DNA from: Domibacillus robiginosus
GTDB taxonomy: Bacteria; Bacillota; Bacilli; Bacillales; Domibacillaceae
Assembly (NCBI RefSeq): GCF_000966195.1
Contig: NZ_LAHL01000013.1
Coordinates: 1 to 64,000, forward strand
DNA length: 64,000 bases
Direction: 5' to 3'
Position 1 is the stretch's first letter; the number at the start of each line of letters is the position of its first letter. Position numbers and translations under genes: made by a program. Of the stretch, positions 1 through 10,963 are shown in pieces. The notes under the pieces were generated by a model. That model worked only from the letters and a program-made list of their open reading frames with translations, searched no databases and was not told the origin of the DNA.

Positions 1-204
1 TTCAGTTTTCAATGTTCAATATTACTTAGCGTCGTTGCGCTTAAAACTTCAAACAGCGACTTTTAAATAATATCACGACGCCTTTCTTGCGTCAATCATT
101 ATTTTTCATTTTGTCGACCGCTTTTGTTTTACCTATCAGCGACGCTAATTAATATACCATTAGACAGGTCTGCAAGTCAATCACTTTTATAAAAAAAAGA
201 TCGA
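1..204. other. Intergenic region with short GC-rich repeats and a hairpin
   Basis: No coding region is visible. The AT-rich stretch holds several short copies of GCGTCG/AGCGAC, including a perfect small palindrome AGCGACGCT near 138-146 and a hairpin GACGC-N7-GCGTC near 76-92. In Bacillus subtilis the gene after perR and ygxA is an rRNA operon, so this may be the edge of such a region. No rRNA sequence is present in the window to prove that. Confidence 0.4.
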
Positions 205-1074
205 TTATTTTTTCACTTGATAGTACCGGTGAAATACACCCTGTCCTTTTGTTTGAACAGAGATAACTTGGACAAGCTGCCGGTCAATTAAATATTCTAC
301 CAGCGTAACAAGATCGACTGCATAATGCATCACTTCTTCTTGATTGAGCAATTCATTGATCGTCCACCATTCTTTTTCTCTCATTAAAGAAAGCAAGTGG
401 TCAGCTCCACGTTCCGTTCGGGAATGAATTAAAAATTCGCTTGCTAAAAAAAGAAGCTCTAATCTTTTTTGTAAATTTTCATCGCTTGTCAAAAGTTCTT
501 CATAAAGCTTATAAATTTCTGGTTCAATATGCCGGACTTGATTCCATACTGTCAGTTCCGGGTAAAACCCATTTTCAATAATAGAAAGCCGGGCAAGATG
601 GTGTAAAGAATGAAGCACGTGATTATAAGCATCTAAAAAATGTCCATCATTAAAAAAAGCTTTACCATCTATATAACGCTTAATTAGCTTAGCAAATTCG
701 ATTGTCATTTTAATTTTACGTCCGTAAAATGGAAAATCGCGCATTTCTGTTTTTAATTCCTGCACATATTCGTTACGATCAAATAAAATCCGTCCATGGT
801 ATAGCCATTCAATAACTTTCCGATTTGAGCCTAAAAGAAGCCATTCCTTTAATTGTGCTTCTGTAACAATATACATAGAAGCTGTTTCTTCATTTCTATC
901 TACGTAATGTTTAATAAATACAGGTTCTTCTGCTTCTTTTACGATGATAAGCAGAATAGAATCAAAATTTTCCGTAAACGCCCGGTTTTGTTCATTTTTT
1001 TGAACAGCCAGCACCCCGAGTGTGTTTTGCTGACTTGTCCGCTCTTGATATAAAGGACGCAAGAGATCTTCCAC
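205..1074 (-). CDS. ygxA: YgxA-like nucleotidyltransferase-family protein
   Basis: A 289-residue soluble protein with no signal peptide or membrane segment. It resembles YgxA, the conserved Bacillaceae protein encoded next to perR and ygzB and usually described as a nucleotidyltransferase-like or substrate-binding-like protein; its biochemical role is not established. I place the start at a GTG at 1074 because a strong GGAGGA Shine-Dalgarno lies just 5' of it. The in-frame ATG at 1092 would put that ribosome site inside the coding sequence. It is divergent from ygzB, with about 115 bp between starts, and the order ygxA/ygzB/perR is the same as in Bacillus. The assignment rests mostly on neighbourhood and general similarity. 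Confidence 0.75.
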   Translation of the reverse strand: MEDLLRPLYQERTSQQNTLGVLAVQKNEQNRAFTENFDSILLIIVKEAEEPVFIKHYVDRNEETASMYIVTEAQLKEWLLLGSNRKVIEWLYHGRILFDRNEYVQELKTEMRDFPFYGRKIKMTIEFAKLIKRYIDGKAFFNDGHFLDAYNHVLHSLHHLARLSIIENGFYPELTVWNQVRHIEPEIYKLYEELLTSDENLQKRLELLFLASEFLIHSRTERGADHLLSLMREKEWWTINELLNQEEVMHYAVDLVTLVEYLIDRQLVQVISVQTKGQGVFHRYYQVKK

Positions 1075-1113
1075 TTCTTTTCCTCCAGACATTTAAATTT
1101 CGTTTTGATTAAT

Positions 1114-1132
1114 TTCGACATAAAATGTCGAA
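1114..1132. promoter_or_regulatory. Inverted repeat between ygxA and ygzB
   Basis: A perfect 7-bp inverted repeat, TTCGACA-N5-TGTCGAA, lies in the short divergent promoter region between ygxA and ygzB. It is not followed by a T run, so an operator is more likely than a terminator. No known regulator is assigned; it does not match the PerR or Fur consensus. Confidence 0.4.
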
Positions 1133-1189
1133 TTCCTTCCAGAAGCCAACAATGATTATGTGATATAGTGATTTATAGGGGGATGAGAC

Positions 1190-1546
1190 ATGGCCAAAAA
1201 ATATTCCAGCAAAATTAATAAGATTCGCACCTTTGCCCTAAGCTTGATCTTCATTGGATTTGTTGTGATGTACGGCGGCATTTTCTTTCGGGAAAGCGCC
1301 CTTGTCATGACGCTTTTCATGCTGCTTGGCCTTTTATGTATTGTGGCCAGCACCGTTGTTTATTTTTGGATTGGCATGTTGTCCACCAAGGCGGTACAAG
1401 TAGTTTGCCCAAGCTGCCAGAAGCCAACAAAGGTGCTTGGCCGCGTAGACATGTGTATGCATTGCAGCGAACCGTTAACGCTTGATGCTTCCTTAGAAGG
1501 AAAAGAATTTGATGAAAAATACAATCAAAAGAAACGCTTTGAGTAA
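1190..1546 (+). CDS. ygzB: YgzB family membrane protein with a zinc-ribbon-like tail (UPF0295)
   Basis: A 118-residue protein with two predicted transmembrane helices (about 13-33 and 40-62). A cytoplasmic tail follows, with two CxxC pairs (CPSC and CMHC, about residues 76-95) that look like a small zinc ribbon. This is the arrangement of the UPF0295/YgzB family, whose function is unknown. The start is an ATG preceded by AGGGGG. It faces perR convergently across a shared terminator, as in Bacillus subtilis. Confidence 0.85.
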   Translation: MAKKYSSKINKIRTFALSLIFIGFVVMYGGIFFRESALVMTLFMLLGLLCIVASTVVYFWIGMLSTKAVQVVCPSCQKPTKVLGRVDMCMHCSEPLTLDASLEGKEFDEKYNQKKRFE

Positions 1547-1554
1547 ACGGATGC

Positions 1555-1592
1555 TAAAAAACCTCCATACCCTTATGGGATGGAGGTTTTTT
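1555..1592. terminator. Bidirectional terminator between ygzB and perR
   Basis: The stem AAAAACCTCCATACCC / GGGATGGAGGTTTTT has a short loop, with an A run on one side and a T run on the other. It serves the convergent ygzB and perR genes. Confidence 0.9.
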
Positions 1593-2049
1593 AATGAAGA
1601 TCTTTATGGCTGCATTCTGCACACGTTCCGTATACTTCCATGCGGTGATGACTAATTTTAAAGCCTGTTACGTGAGCTGCAAGCTGCTCAACCTCATTGA
1701 GTCCTGGATAGTGGAAATCCACAATTTTACCGCAATCCTCACAAATAACGTGATAATGATCGGTCGTAACAAAATCAAAACGACTCGATGTATCACCATA
1801 TGTTAATTCTTTTACGAGGCCTACTTCACGAAACACTCTTAAATTATTGTATACAGTGGCCACGCTCATATTGGGAAATTTCCCTTCAAGTGCTTTATAA
1901 ATATCGTCAGCCGTTGGATGTGTCATCGACTCCACTAGAAATTCAAGAATCGCATGTCGCTGAGGAGTAATGCGGACACCCGTTTGCTTCAAAGTATCAA
2001 GTGCTTCCTTCAGCTGATCTTGAGATTCATGTACATGTGTATGTGACAA
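1591..2049 (-). CDS. perR: Peroxide-responsive repressor PerR (Fur family)
   Basis: A 152-residue Fur-family metalloregulator that represses peroxide-defence and metal genes until its Fe2+-bound histidines are oxidised by H2O2. Visible features are the N-terminal winged helix ([11 protein letters not shown], then [11 protein letters not shown]), regulatory-site ligands equivalent to Bacillus PerR (His44, Asp92, His98, His100, Asp111) and two CxxC zinc pairs (Cys103/106 and Cys143/146). It is seven residues longer at the N terminus than the B. subtilis protein, from a His-rich leader. A PerR-type box lies upstream, so autoregulation is expected. The likely target in this window is pfeT. Confidence 0.97.
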   Translation of the reverse strand: MSHTHVHESQDQLKEALDTLKQTGVRITPQRHAILEFLVESMTHPTADDIYKALEGKFPNMSVATVYNNLRVFREVGLVKELTYGDTSSRFDFVTTDHYHVICEDCGKIVDFHYPGLNEVEQLAAHVTGFKISHHRMEVYGTCAECSHKDLH

Positions 2050-2088
2050 AGACAGACACCTCTTTTCTTTCTGAAAAGGATTATTACT

Positions 2089-2103
2089 TTATAATCTTTA
2101 TAA
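2089..2103. promoter_or_regulatory. PerR box upstream of perR
   Basis: TTATAATCTTTATAA matches the PerR consensus TTATAATNATTATAA at 14 of 15 positions. It lies 40-54 bp upstream of the perR start, consistent with the known autoregulation of perR in Bacillus. Confidence 0.8.
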
Positions 2104-2142
2104 ATAGTGTACAGCTAACTAAGGCATATTGTCAATGCCAAA

Positions 2143-2167
2143 CAAAAAACCGGCTGACCGCCGGTTT
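2143..2167 (-). terminator. Terminator after the 2-hydroxyacid dehydrogenase gene
   Basis: On the minus strand ACCGGC-N5-GCCGGT is followed by a run of T residues. It overlaps the end of the dehydrogenase gene and insulates it from perR. Confidence 0.8.
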
Positions 2168-3110
2168 AATATCCTTTTGATACATCGATAATGTTTGCAT
2201 ACTCACCGCCGTCTATAAAGCAATGAAGATTATGTTCAAAAATTTCTATCGCCCGTGGAACATATCTTTCTGTCACACTGGAAATATGCGGGGTGACTGT
2301 AATACCCGGATGCCTCCAGAATGGATGACCTTCAGAGAGAGGCTCTTCTACAAATACATCCAGGTAGGCATGGGCAATTTCCTCATCATTGATAGCCGAA
2401 AGCAACACTGTTTCTGACACGAGATCCCCGCGTCCAATGTTAATAAAAACAGCAGAGTTCTTCATCGCTTGAAAGTGTTCTGACTGCAAAGCGCCCACGG
2501 TATCCGGTGTACTCGGCAGCACGGATACAACAAAATCCGCTTTATGGACAGCTGCTGTAAGTTCTTCAATGGAAAAAACGCGGTCAAATCCAGCTGCTGG
2601 GTGCCCGCTTTTATTCACTCCCACTGTAGTCATGTGGAAGGCTTTGGCAAGGCGGGCGATCTCCTGGCCAATTGCACCTGTGCCAAGAAGGGTGACTTCT
2701 TTTCCGTACAATTCCCCGAGAGGCAGCTGCTTGTTCCATGTTTCCGTTTGTTCAAGCCTTCTTAGCTCGGCAAAACGTTTTACATGATCCAGCATAAATC
2801 CGATTGTAAATTCCGCCATTGGGGTTTTATGTATACCTTTTGCGTTCGTAAGGAGAATATCCCGCTCCTTGATCGCCTGCAGCGGCATTTCCTCAATACC
2901 AGCTGATACAACCATAATCCATTTCAGCGACTCACACTCATCAATTAATTCCTTTGTTAGGTCTCTGCCAAATGTAACAATAATTTCCGCTTCGTGAAGC
3001 GGACGTGCTTCATCAATATGTTTATAAAATGAAAAAGTTTCATTCGGAAATTTTTTTTGAAGGTCCGCTTGAATTACGCGAGGCGGACGGAATGTGAATA
3101 AAATGTTCAA
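2166..3110 (-). CDS. D-isomer-specific 2-hydroxyacid dehydrogenase
   Basis: A 314-residue NAD(P)-dependent dehydrogenase of the D-2-hydroxyacid family, probably a cytosolic 2-ketoacid or glyoxylate/hydroxypyruvate reductase. The substrate-binding half surrounds a Rossmann domain with the GTGAIG dinucleotide motif near residue 142. The three catalytic residues expected of the family are visible: Arg in NIGRGDLV, Glu in VFVEEPL and His in TPHIS. Only 13 bp separate it from the upstream bcp gene, so the two are probably co-transcribed and end at the terminator just downstream. The exact substrate cannot be read from sequence; it could equally be annotated phosphoglycerate-dehydrogenase-like. Confidence 0.85.
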   Translation of the reverse strand: MNILFTFRPPRVIQADLQKKFPNETFSFYKHIDEARPLHEAEIIVTFGRDLTKELIDECESLKWIMVVSAGIEEMPLQAIKERDILLTNAKGIHKTPMAEFTIGFMLDHVKRFAELRRLEQTETWNKQLPLGELYGKEVTLLGTGAIGQEIARLAKAFHMTTVGVNKSGHPAAGFDRVFSIEELTAAVHKADFVVSVLPSTPDTVGALQSEHFQAMKNSAVFINIGRGDLVSETVLLSAINDEEIAHAYLDVFVEEPLSEGHPFWRHPGITVTPHISSVTERYVPRAIEIFEHNLHCFIDGGEYANIIDVSKGY

Positions 3111-3123
3111 CGTGTAACCTCCT

Positions 3124-3591
3124 TTAGTTCAATTCTTTAACAGCCGCCAGCACATCATCTACGTGGCCTTTAACACGTACTTTCCGCCATTCTTTCACAA
3201 TGATTCCTTCTTTATTAATTAAAAAAGTCGACCGTTCAATTCCCATGTATTCCTTACCAAAATTCTTTTTAAGCGTCCAGACACCATATTCCTCTGCTGC
3301 TTCCTGTTTCTCATCCGCCAATAATATAAAAGGCAGTTCATGCTTTTGAATGAATTTTTGATGCCGCGACACTGGATCGGGACTCACGCCAATTACAACA
3401 GTATCATAGTCGGCAAACATGCTGTTCTGGTCACGAAAGTCGCATGCTTCTGTGGTGCAGCCCGGCGTCATATCTTTCGGATAAAAATAAAGAACAACGT
3501 TTTTTCCTTTTAAACTGGTAAGGTCGACCGTCCTGCCCTCTTGATCTGGCAAAGCAAAAAACGGAGCCTGTTTTCCTGTTAAATCTAGCAT
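3124..3591 (-). CDS. bcp: Thioredoxin-dependent peroxiredoxin Bcp
   Basis: A 155-residue atypical 2-Cys peroxiredoxin (Bcp/PrxQ type; YgaF in Bacillus) that reduces H2O2 and organic peroxides using thioredoxin. The motif PGCTTEACDFRD gives the peroxidatic Cys45 and resolving Cys50, spaced as in PrxQ. The ATG at 3591 is chosen because AAAGGAGG lies at the correct distance; a longer in-frame reading upstream has no ribosome site. It is the first gene of a probable two-gene operon with the 2-hydroxyacid dehydrogenase and is divergent from gsaB. No PerR box was seen upstream. Confidence 0.93.
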   Translation of the reverse strand: MLDLTGKQAPFFALPDQEGRTVDLTSLKGKNVVLYFYPKDMTPGCTTEACDFRDQNSMFADYDTVVIGVSPDPVSRHQKFIQKHELPFILLADEKQEAAEEYGVWTLKKNFGKEYMGIERSTFLINKEGIIVKEWRKVRVKGHVDDVLAAVKELN

Positions 3592-3719
3592 GCTCTTTCC
3601 TCCTTTTTCTTTTAGCGTAGCGAATCGAATCCAAAATGGCAACTCGAAAGCGAAGCATTGATTCCTTTTCTCAAGAGGTCTACAATGGAACAGGAAAACA
3701 AACCAGGAGGCTCTTCATT

Positions 3720-5009
3720 ATGAATTTTTCAAAATCAGATGCGCTTCACCAAGAAGCAATCAAGCACATTGTTGGTGGTGTAAATAGCCCATCCCGTTCC
3801 TACAAAGCAGTTGGCGGAGGCTCACCTGTTGCGATGGAACGTGGTGCAGGTGCTCGCTTTTGGGATGTGGACGGAAATGAATACATTGATTACCTGGCAG
3901 CATATGGACCTATTATTACGGGACATGCACATCCGCATATCACAGAAGCGATCATAAAAGCAGCGCAAAATGGTGTTTTATTCGGCACTCCCACCGAGCA
4001 CGAAGTTACATTTGCCAAAAAGCTAAAGCAGGCAATGCCGGCACTGGATAAAGTGCGATTTGTGAACAGCGGTACAGAAGCAGTTATGACAACGATTCGC
4101 GTAGCGCGCGCCTACACAAAACGAGATAAAATCATTAAGTTTGCGGGCTGCTACCATGGACACTCCGATTTAGTGCTTGTTGCTGCCGGGAGCGGGCCTT
4201 CTACTCTCGGTACCCCTGATTCCGCCGGTGTACCAAAAAGCATCGCCCAGGAAGTTATTACTGTTCCGTTTAATGAAACCGAGCCATTAAAAGAAGCACT
4301 CGAAAAATGGGGTGACAACGTAGCGGCAGTTATGATCGAACCGATCGTCGGCAACTTCGGCATCGTTGAACCGAAACCAGGCTTTTTAGAAGAAGTAAAA
4401 CGACTTACCCACGCGGCCGGCGCGTTACTTATCTTTGATGAAGTAATCTCCGCTTTCCGGTTTATGTACGGTGGTGCTCAAGATTTACTCGGTGTCACAC
4501 CGGACTTAACAGCGCTTGGAAAAATTATTGGCGGCGGCCTTCCAATCGGCGCTTATGGCGGACGTGCAGATATTATGGAAGAAGTTGCCCCTCTCGGACC
4601 CGCTTATCAAGCTGGAACGATGGCTGGAAATCCTGCTTCCATGCTGTCTGGAATTGCCTGCCTGGAAGTGATTGAAAAAGAAGGTGTATACGAAAAGCTA
4701 GATCAGCTTGGAGCAATGCTTGAAGAAGGGCTTTTACAAGCAGCGGCGAAATCAAACATTCCTGTAACGATTAACCGATTAAAAGGAGCCTTGACGATTT
4801 ATTTTACTGATCAAAAAGTGGTAAATTACGAGCAGGCAGAAGCAACAGACGGAGAGCAGTTTGCCAGGTTCTTTAAAGAAATGCTGTATCGCGGTATTAA
4901 TCTTGCTCCATCTAAATATGAAGCCTGGTTCCTGACGACGGCGCATACAGAAGAAGATATTCAAACAACAATAACAGCCGCGGAAGAAGCATTTGCTGCG
5001 TTATCTTAA
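3720..5009 (+). CDS. gsaB: Glutamate-1-semialdehyde 2,1-aminomutase (GsaB/HemL type)
   Basis: A 429-residue PLP-dependent class III aminotransferase-fold enzyme. It converts glutamate-1-semialdehyde to 5-aminolevulinate, the first committed intermediate of heme synthesis. The pyridoxal lysine is Lys268 in [10 protein letters not shown], and the [14 protein letters not shown] and FDEVISAFR segments are typical. The length equals that of Bacillus GsaB, the second HemL paralog encoded near perR. The ATG at 3720 follows AGGAGG; an upstream in-frame ATG lacks a ribosome site. No other heme gene lies nearby, so this is probably the accessory copy rather than the one in the hem operon. Confidence 0.94.
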   Translation: MNFSKSDALHQEAIKHIVGGVNSPSRSYKAVGGGSPVAMERGAGARFWDVDGNEYIDYLAAYGPIITGHAHPHITEAIIKAAQNGVLFGTPTEHEVTFAKKLKQAMPALDKVRFVNSGTEAVMTTIRVARAYTKRDKIIKFAGCYHGHSDLVLVAAGSGPSTLGTPDSAGVPKSIAQEVITVPFNETEPLKEALEKWGDNVAAVMIEPIVGNFGIVEPKPGFLEEVKRLTHAAGALLIFDEVISAFRFMYGGAQDLLGVTPDLTALGKIIGGGLPIGAYGGRADIMEEVAPLGPAYQAGTMAGNPASMLSGIACLEVIEKEGVYEKLDQLGAMLEEGLLQAAAKSNIPVTINRLKGALTIYFTDQKVVNYEQAEATDGEQFARFFKEMLYRGINLAPSKYEAWFLTTAHTEEDIQTTITAAEEAFAALS

Positions 5010-5015
5010 CATAAG

Positions 5016-5049
5016 GGAAACGTCTTCAATTTGAGGGCGTTTTTTTTCA
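5016..5049 (+). terminator. Terminator after gsaB
   Basis: AACGTCTTCAA and TTGAGGGCGTT form an imperfect stem followed by eight T residues. Confidence 0.75.
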
Positions 5050-5166
5050 CTTTTCTTTTACTTGCAATGCTTTTCTTTCCGTTGTATAGTACAGTTTGTT
5101 TGATTCGCAAAAATTTGCGGTAAATACGTATTTATACAATTCTTTAGGAAAGGAATTATTCATCAA

Positions 5167-6246
5167 ATGAAGCTTGGAGCCCGCATTTTCAAAACGGGAA
5201 TTGCTATTGTACTGGCTCTTTACCTTGCAGAGTGGCTGAATCTGCCATCACCAGTTTTAGCAGGAATTGCTGCCATATTTGCCATACAGCCAAATATTTA
5301 TCGGTCTTATTTAACAGTTATTGAACAAATTCAAGCGAATGTTATCGGAGCTGTTTTAGCTATCCTTTTCGTTCTTGTGTTTGGAAATCATATTATTATT
5401 GTTGGTATGGCTGTGATCATTTCGATTATTTTATTGCTTAAATTCAAGCTTGAAAAATCAATTCCGATCGCCCTTGTCACAATCGTCGCGATCATGGAAG
5501 TACAAAATGACCAGTTCGTCCAATTTTCGATGATTCGCATGTTTAACATCTCAATCGGCGTCTTGTCTTCGTTTTTAGTAAACCTGGTTTTTCTGCCGCC
5601 GCAGTATGAAACAAAATTGTTTTCTTCAATCAACCAGTTAAATGAAGATGTCCTGAAGTGGATTCGTATTACTTCTCGGAATGCGTCTGAATCTTATTTG
5701 CTAAAAAAAGATATTGTCCGGCAGCGTGAAAAGCTAATAAAGATCGACAACATGTTTCTTCTTTACAAAGAAGACCGGACACCGTTAAAGAAAAATCTTC
5801 GAGCAAAACAGCGGAAAATCGTGCTTTATCGAAAGCTTATTTTAACAACGAAAAAAAGCATGGATATTCTACAGCGGCTTAATCAATATGAAAATGAACT
5901 TCACCATTTAAACCCTCAATTGCTGCGTACAATGCAGGATCATCTTGATTGCCTTGTCAGCTATCATGAGCACCTGCTTCTCCGCTTTGTCGGCAAAGCA
6001 AAAACGACGGAAACCTCCGAAGAATTGTTTGAGCCGTGTATGAACCGGGATGAATTTATGCACATGTTTACTGATGAGATTTATAAAGAAAACAAAGAAG
6101 AAATCATTTCCTCTATCCATCTTCTTCATATTGTATCGTCTGTTTTAGAGTATGGAGAGAAGCTTGAGCATCTGGATCATTTGATGACAAGTTTTTATAA
6201 GTATCATACAGATGATGAAGCACCGGAATACAAAGAGGAAGAATAA
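5167..6246 (+). CDS. ygaE: YgaE-like aromatic acid exporter family membrane protein
   Basis: A 359-residue protein of the ArAE_1/FUSC type. The N-terminal half (about 1-145) is hydrophobic with four to six predicted membrane helices. The C-terminal half is a charged, helical cytoplasmic domain. The family includes putative aromatic-acid exporters, but the substrate is unknown. Its place directly after gsaB and convergent with ygaD is the same as for ygaE of Bacillus subtilis. The start is an ATG 8 bp after AAAGGA. A strong bidirectional terminator lies at its 3' end. Confidence 0.8.
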   Translation: MKLGARIFKTGIAIVLALYLAEWLNLPSPVLAGIAAIFAIQPNIYRSYLTVIEQIQANVIGAVLAILFVLVFGNHIIIVGMAVIISIILLLKFKLEKSIPIALVTIVAIMEVQNDQFVQFSMIRMFNISIGVLSSFLVNLVFLPPQYETKLFSSINQLNEDVLKWIRITSRNASESYLLKKDIVRQREKLIKIDNMFLLYKEDRTPLKKNLRAKQRKIVLYRKLILTTKKSMDILQRLNQYENELHHLNPQLLRTMQDHLDCLVSYHEHLLLRFVGKAKTTETSEELFEPCMNRDEFMHMFTDEIYKENKEEIISSIHLLHIVSSVLEYGEKLEHLDHLMTSFYKYHTDDEAPEYKEEE

Positions 6247-6282
6247 AAAAGCAATGCCGTATTTGGCATTGCTTTTTTATTG
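6246..6282. terminator. Bidirectional terminator between ygaE and ygaD
   Basis: AAAAAAGCAATGCC and GGCATTGCTTTTTT form a perfect 14-bp stem with a 6-nt loop, flanked by A and T runs. Confidence 0.92.
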
Positions 6283-8022
6283 GTTCAATTGCTGGACCTG
6301 AAACAGCTTCCAGTAACCGCCTTGTTTTTTCATTAGCTCATCGTGCGAGCCATCTTCAATTACTTCCCCATGCTCAATTAAAATAATGCGGTCTGCATGG
6401 GTAATTGTCGATAACCTGTGCGCGACAATAAAAGTTGTCCTTGTTTTTGCCAGTGCTTCAATCGCTTCCTGGATCAAATGCTCGCTTTCTAAATCAAGAG
6501 CGGATGTCGCTTCATCCAAAATAAGCAGCGGCGGATTTTTTAAAAACACACGCGCAATCGCAATACGCTGCTTTTGACCTCCAGACAGTTTTACACCACG
6601 TTCACCAACTTTTGTTTCATAGCCATTCGGCAGTGCCATAATAAAATCATGTGCATTCGCCGCTTTAGCCGCTTCTAAAACTTCTTCCTCCGTCGCATCA
6701 GGGCGCCCAAGCAGAATGTTTTCGCGAACTGAATCGCTGAAGAGAATATTATCCTGCAGTACCATGCCGATTTTATCGCGAAGAGAGCGTACTTTAAAAT
6801 CCCGGATATCTGTACCATCGAGTAAAATGCGGCCGTCTGTTACATCATAGAAGCGGGGAATCAGGCTGACAAGAGATGACTTGCCGCCGCCGCTCATGCC
6901 AACGAGGGCAACCGTTTCCCCTGCTTTTACGTGCAGGTGGACATCACTTAAAACGAGCTCTTCTTTTTCATCGTACCGGAAATCCACATGCTCAAATACA
7001 ATATCGCCTTTTACATCTCGACATTCCACGGCGTCTTCTTTATCGGTAATATCGTATTTTTCATCCAGGAGCTCAAATACACGGTCCATTGATGCAATGG
7101 ATTGTGTGAGCGTAGTGGATGAGTTAACAAGGCGGCGCAGTGGATTATATAAGCGGTCAATGTAAGCAATAAAAGCCGCCATTGTCCCAACCGTTAAGTT
7201 TCCATCAATGACTTGAAGACCCGCATATCCGATGACTAAAAGCGGTGCAATATCGGTCAAGGTATTAACTACAGCAAATGCTTTGGCATTCCAGGCTGTT
7301 TGATCAAGCGCTTTTTGTAAAAAGTTTCGGTTATGCTTTTGAAAACGCTCCTGTTCCACCGGTTCAATAGCAAAGCTTTTAATGACCGGCATTCCCTGCA
7401 CCCGTTCATGCAAATGACTTTGCACCTCTGCCAGTGCCTGTGAGCGCACACGTGTGAGCCGGCGCAGGTTGCCAAAGAAATACTTGACGCTCAGTCCGTA
7501 AAAAGGAAACACAATGAGGGCGACAAGCGTTAATTTCACGTCCATCGTCATCATAATAACAGCGGCGATCACAATTGTCGCAGCATCCAGCCAGACATTC
7601 ATCAGTCCAGTAATAACAAAGTTTTTCGTTTGCTCTACATCATTAATAACACGCGAAATCACTTCACCAGCACGCGTGTTGGCATAATATTTAAAACTGA
7701 GCTGCTGAATATGCGCAAACAGCCGGTCGCGGATATCATATAATATTTTGCTTCCCGTCCATTGGGCAAAGTACTGCCTGTAATATTCCACAGGGTACCG
7801 TATGATGATAAATAAAATGAGCATAAGTCCAATAACCAGATACAGCTGCTCTTTTTTATCTGCCACACTCATGGAACCGCCGATAATATCATCAATGACA
7901 TATTTAATTAAAATGGGCAGCAAAAGCGGTATGCCAAATTTTAAAATCCCAATGGCCAGCGTACCAGCAATCTGCCATTTGTATGGTTTCACAAACTGCA
8001 TATACCGTTTGATTACATCCAT
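6277..8022 (-). CDS. ygaD: ABC exporter half-transporter YgaD (membrane + ATPase fusion)
   Basis: A 581-residue ABC exporter with an N-terminal six-helix membrane domain (about 15-300) fused to a nucleotide-binding domain. The ATPase motifs are all intact: Walker [10 protein letters not shown], signature LSGGQKQR, Walker [13 protein letters not shown] and H-loop AHRLST. It resembles YgaD of Bacillus subtilis, a multidrug/lipid-type exporter of unknown substrate, and should act as a homodimer. The ATG at 8022 lies behind GGGGGG; a longer reading from 8043 has no such site. It lies downstream of ygaC in the same direction, but a hairpin terminator separates the two. Confidence 0.9.
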   Translation of the reverse strand: MDVIKRYMQFVKPYKWQIAGTLAIGILKFGIPLLLPILIKYVIDDIIGGSMSVADKKEQLYLVIGLMLILFIIIRYPVEYYRQYFAQWTGSKILYDIRDRLFAHIQQLSFKYYANTRAGEVISRVINDVEQTKNFVITGLMNVWLDAATIVIAAVIMMTMDVKLTLVALIVFPFYGLSVKYFFGNLRRLTRVRSQALAEVQSHLHERVQGMPVIKSFAIEPVEQERFQKHNRNFLQKALDQTAWNAKAFAVVNTLTDIAPLLVIGYAGLQVIDGNLTVGTMAAFIAYIDRLYNPLRRLVNSSTTLTQSIASMDRVFELLDEKYDITDKEDAVECRDVKGDIVFEHVDFRYDEKEELVLSDVHLHVKAGETVALVGMSGGGKSSLVSLIPRFYDVTDGRILLDGTDIRDFKVRSLRDKIGMVLQDNILFSDSVRENILLGRPDATEEEVLEAAKAANAHDFIMALPNGYETKVGERGVKLSGGQKQRIAIARVFLKNPPLLILDEATSALDLESEHLIQEAIEALAKTRTTFIVAHRLSTITHADRIILIEHGEVIEDGSHDELMKKQGGYWKLFQVQQLNQ

Positions 8023-8045
8023 TTTTACCCCCCTTATCCACAACG

Positions 8046-8073
8046 AAAAAACCTGTTGAGAACTTCAACAGGC
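8046..8073 (-). terminator. Terminator after ygaC
   Basis: On the minus strand CCTGTTGA-N5-TCAACAGG is followed by six T residues, just past the ygaC stop codon. Confidence 0.85.
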
Positions 8074-8075
8074 AT

Positions 8076-8606
8076 TCAGCGGCACAGCTGAGAATATTTT
8101 CCGTACCAGCGTTCAATAAAACCGGGAGAAAATGGCCCTTTTTTCTGCTCGATTAAATGAAGCAGATGATCCATATTTCGCCTCAGGATTTTATCAATCA
8201 CTTCCGGGTAATTCATTTCACGGCTGTGCTGTCGGTACTCGTCTTCGTCCAGCAGAATGTACGTCATATCAGGAAAAACTTTTACGTCAAGATCATAGTC
8301 AATATACTTGAGCGCTCCCTGGTCAAACACGAATGGTGAACTGATGTTGCAATAATAGTGAATGCCATCTGCACGCAGCATGCCAATCACATTAAACCAT
8401 TTGCGTGTGTGAAAGTAGCAGATCGCCGGCTCGCGTGTTACCCACGTACGTCCGTCTGATTCTGTTACAATTGTCCGATCATTACCGCCAATTACAATAT
8501 TTTCAGTTGCTTTTACGACAACTGTTTCTTCCCACACCCGATGAATGTGGCCATTATGCTTGTAGCTGTGAATCTGAACCGATTCACCTTCTGCAGGAAT
8601 CTCCAT
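8076..8606 (-). CDS. ygaC: Nucleoside tri-/diphosphatase Ntdp (DUF402, YgaC)
   Basis: A 176-residue cytosolic protein of the DUF402/UPF0374 family, the same length as YgaC of Bacillus subtilis. Family members hydrolyse nucleoside tri- and diphosphates in a metal-dependent way. The conserved acidic core is visible in [13 protein letters not shown] and in LDEDEYRQH. The ATG at 8606 follows AGGGGA. The position next to ygaD and sspE matches Bacillus. Its in vivo role is not clear from sequence. Confidence 0.88.
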   Translation of the reverse strand: MEIPAEGESVQIHSYKHNGHIHRVWEETVVVKATENIVIGGNDRTIVTESDGRTWVTREPAICYFHTRKWFNVIGMLRADGIHYYCNISSPFVFDQGALKYIDYDLDVKVFPDMTYILLDEDEYRQHSREMNYPEVIDKILRRNMDHLLHLIEQKKGPFSPGFIERWYGKYSQLCR

Positions 8607-8706
8607 CGTTGTCCCCTACTTTCCAGCGTCACATGCTTTTTTTTATTCCCTTCTTGCACGGACGGTAAAACGTTTCTTTTTTATTATACCGGTTAAAAGG
8701 ACAAAT

Positions 8707-8745
8707 GAAAACAAATGAAGCCCCGGCATCATTGCCGGAGCTTCG
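8707..8745 (-). terminator. Terminator after sspE
   Basis: On the minus strand GAAGCTCCGGCA-N4-TGCCGGGGCTTC forms a long GC-rich stem followed by a T-rich tail, 14 bp past the sspE stop codon. Confidence 0.75.
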
Positions 8746-8758
8746 TTTGTTTGGCTTT

Positions 8759-8950
8759 TTAGCCGTTTGTTGTGGAGTTTTTCTTACGTGCTGCAGATTT
8801 CGCGTTTTGTTGTTGCACTTCCTGCACATTTGTTTCAGAAGCAAATTCTTCTGCATAGTTCTGGCCTTGGCCTTGAGCAGATGCAGCATTTTGCTTTTTC
8901 ACTACGTTTACGTCTGTGCCGGCTGTTGTTTTGTTACGATTGTTTGGCAT
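8759..8950 (-). CDS. sspE: Gamma-type small acid-soluble spore protein
   Basis: A 63-residue, Gln/Asn/Ala-rich hydrophilic protein with the look of gamma-type SASP: an amino-acid store in the spore core that is degraded by the GPR protease on germination and does not bind DNA. The segment around YAEEFASETNVQ resembles the GPR cleavage region repeated in this family. This copy has one clear repeat rather than two, so it is shorter than B. subtilis SspE (about 84 aa). The ATG at 8950 is preferred over an in-frame GTG nine bases upstream because AGAGGTG is correctly spaced from it. A forespore-type promoter may lie upstream. It shows that the organism sporulates. Confidence 0.88.
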   Translation of the reverse strand: MPNNRNKTTAGTDVNVVKKQNAASAQGQGQNYAEEFASETNVQEVQQQNAKSAARKKNSTTNG

Positions 8951-9000
8951 GTTCTTCACCTCTGCAGTTTATTTGTGGCCCTTGCCTGCTCCACGTTGAT

Positions 9001-9030
9001 TATATTGACCAAAAAGAGGAGAGGTTATGC
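9001..9030 (-). promoter_or_regulatory. Possible SigG-type promoter for sspE
   Basis: On the minus strand GCATA (-35 like) is followed after 18 bp by CAATATA (-10 like), close to the forespore SigG consensus and about 50 bp upstream of sspE. The match is imperfect and rests partly on the expected regulation of SASP genes. Confidence 0.4.
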
Positions 9031-9038
9031 ACAAAAAA

Positions 9039-10870
<1,832 letters not shown>

Positions 10871-10963
10871 ATTAATCCTCCCTCTGCTTTCTCCATGTTA
10901 CAATAGACTTGAATTCGGGAATACCACTTGTATGAGACTTTTTTAAAAAGGAGGCTGTCCTTA

